Assembly (NCBI GenBank): GCA_024276295.1
Contig: JAJRXN010000090.1
Location: 1-5,684, forward strand
From: Acidobacteriota bacterium
GTDB lineage: Bacteria > Acidobacteriota > Polarisedimenticolia > J045
DNA: 5,684 bases
Reading direction: 5' to 3'
A program made the translations under genes and the position numbers. Shown here one piece after another: positions 5,512 through 5,684 of this stretch; within the stretch, counting starts at the first letter, position 1, and every line of letters starts with the position of its first letter. The notes below the pieces were generated by a model, which ran no database searches, had not been told where the DNA came from, and worked only from the letters and a program-made list of their open reading frames with translations.

Positions 5512-5684
5512 CGACAAGAAGCACTGGCGCGAATCGATCGGCGTCATCCGTACCGCGCAGCCGACCCGCCGCCGGCCCCGGCCCGCGGCGGCCGACCCCG
5601 CCGCCCCGGCGAGGCCGTCGGGCGGCACGACGGTCGACGATGCCCGCACCGGTCCCGTGACCGCACCGGAGCAGCCGGTCTCCA
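5498..5684 (+). CDS. Hypothetical protein, N-terminal part (3' end outside window)
   Basis: 62 complete codons run off the right edge without a stop. The visible sequence starts MAGPDDKKHWRESIGVIR, followed by a low-complexity Pro/Arg/Ala stretch (residues 21-40) and then a Thr/Pro-rich section, so this N-terminus looks soluble and largely disordered. No recognisable domain is visible. ATG 5498 is preferred because GGAAGG (5486-5491) lies 6 bases upstream; the in-frame ATG at 5492 would touch that site. The start lies 14 bases inside the preceding membrane-protein gene, implying cotranscription and coupled translation, so the two products may work together. A real domain may follow beyond the window. 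Existence of the gene is supported by its ribosome site and overlap; function is unknown. Confidence 0.6.
   Translation, partial: MAGPDDKKHWRESIGVIRTAQPTRRRPRPAAADPAAPARPSGGTTVDDARTGPVTAPEQPVS

Noticed and set aside
1918..5649. A very long open minus-strand frame spanning several genes
   Set aside because: It runs over the protease and spmAB in another frame and antisense to the pseudopilin-like gene; its product is an Arg/Gly/Ala-rich string without motifs. Stop codons are rare out of frame at this G+C content.
1..5684. tRNA, rRNA, CRISPR, insertion sequence or phage signatures
   Set aside because: I saw no spaced direct repeats, terminal inverted repeats, transposase or integrase motifs or RNA-gene-like segments; genes are densely packed with only short gaps.

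Overview
The window is a very GC-rich bacterial chromosome segment, well above 65% G+C by eye, with G/C-dominated third codon positions. It carries seven protein-coding loci, two of them cut by the window edges. I see no rRNA, tRNA, CRISPR array, transposase or integrase, so it reads as ordinary chromosome rather than an island. The gene content (fused SpmA/SpmB protein, HtrA-type protease with TPR repeats, nucleotidyltransferase-like protein with a C-terminal LTPEE motif) and the composition suggest a high-GC Gram-negative-type lineage such as Acidobacteriota or a former deltaproteobacterial group. This assignment is inference, as no marker gene is present.

Left part (1-1524, plus strand): the C-terminal part of orotidine-5'-phosphate decarboxylase (pyrF) overlaps by 4 bases (GTGA) a fold-type II PLP enzyme of the threonine synthase family. 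The two are probably cotranscribed and translationally coupled. The PLP enzyme keeps the cofactor-binding motifs but differs at positions that bind substrate phosphate in true threonine synthases.

Middle part (1536-4835, minus strand, convergent with the left part across only 11 bases): a probable operon read right to left. It holds a fused SpmA-SpmB nucleoside-recognition (Gate) membrane protein, a secreted trypsin-like S1C protease with TPR repeats and a C-terminal FxLYD-like domain, and a small nucleotidyltransferase-fold protein whose catalytic residues appear lost. The protease reading frame is broken by a single in-frame TAA at 2403-2405; homology continues in the same frame for another 157 codons. 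It is a nonsense mutation, a sequence error, or a readthrough site.

Right part (4951-5684, plus strand, divergent from spmAB over a 115-base spacer): a single-pass membrane protein resembling a pseudopilin without the prepilin leader, overlapping by 14 bases the start of an unidentified, lysine- and arginine-containing, Pro/Ala-rich protein that runs off the window. The divergent spacer holds a perfect 12-bp palindrome, a longer near-perfect inverted repeat, and a possible extended -10 element placed for near-leaderless spmAB transcription.

I found no evidence of a wholly new system. The points most worth a second look are the interrupted protease, the catalytically degenerate nucleotidyltransferase, the altered threonine synthase-like enzyme and the inverted repeat in the divergent spacer.
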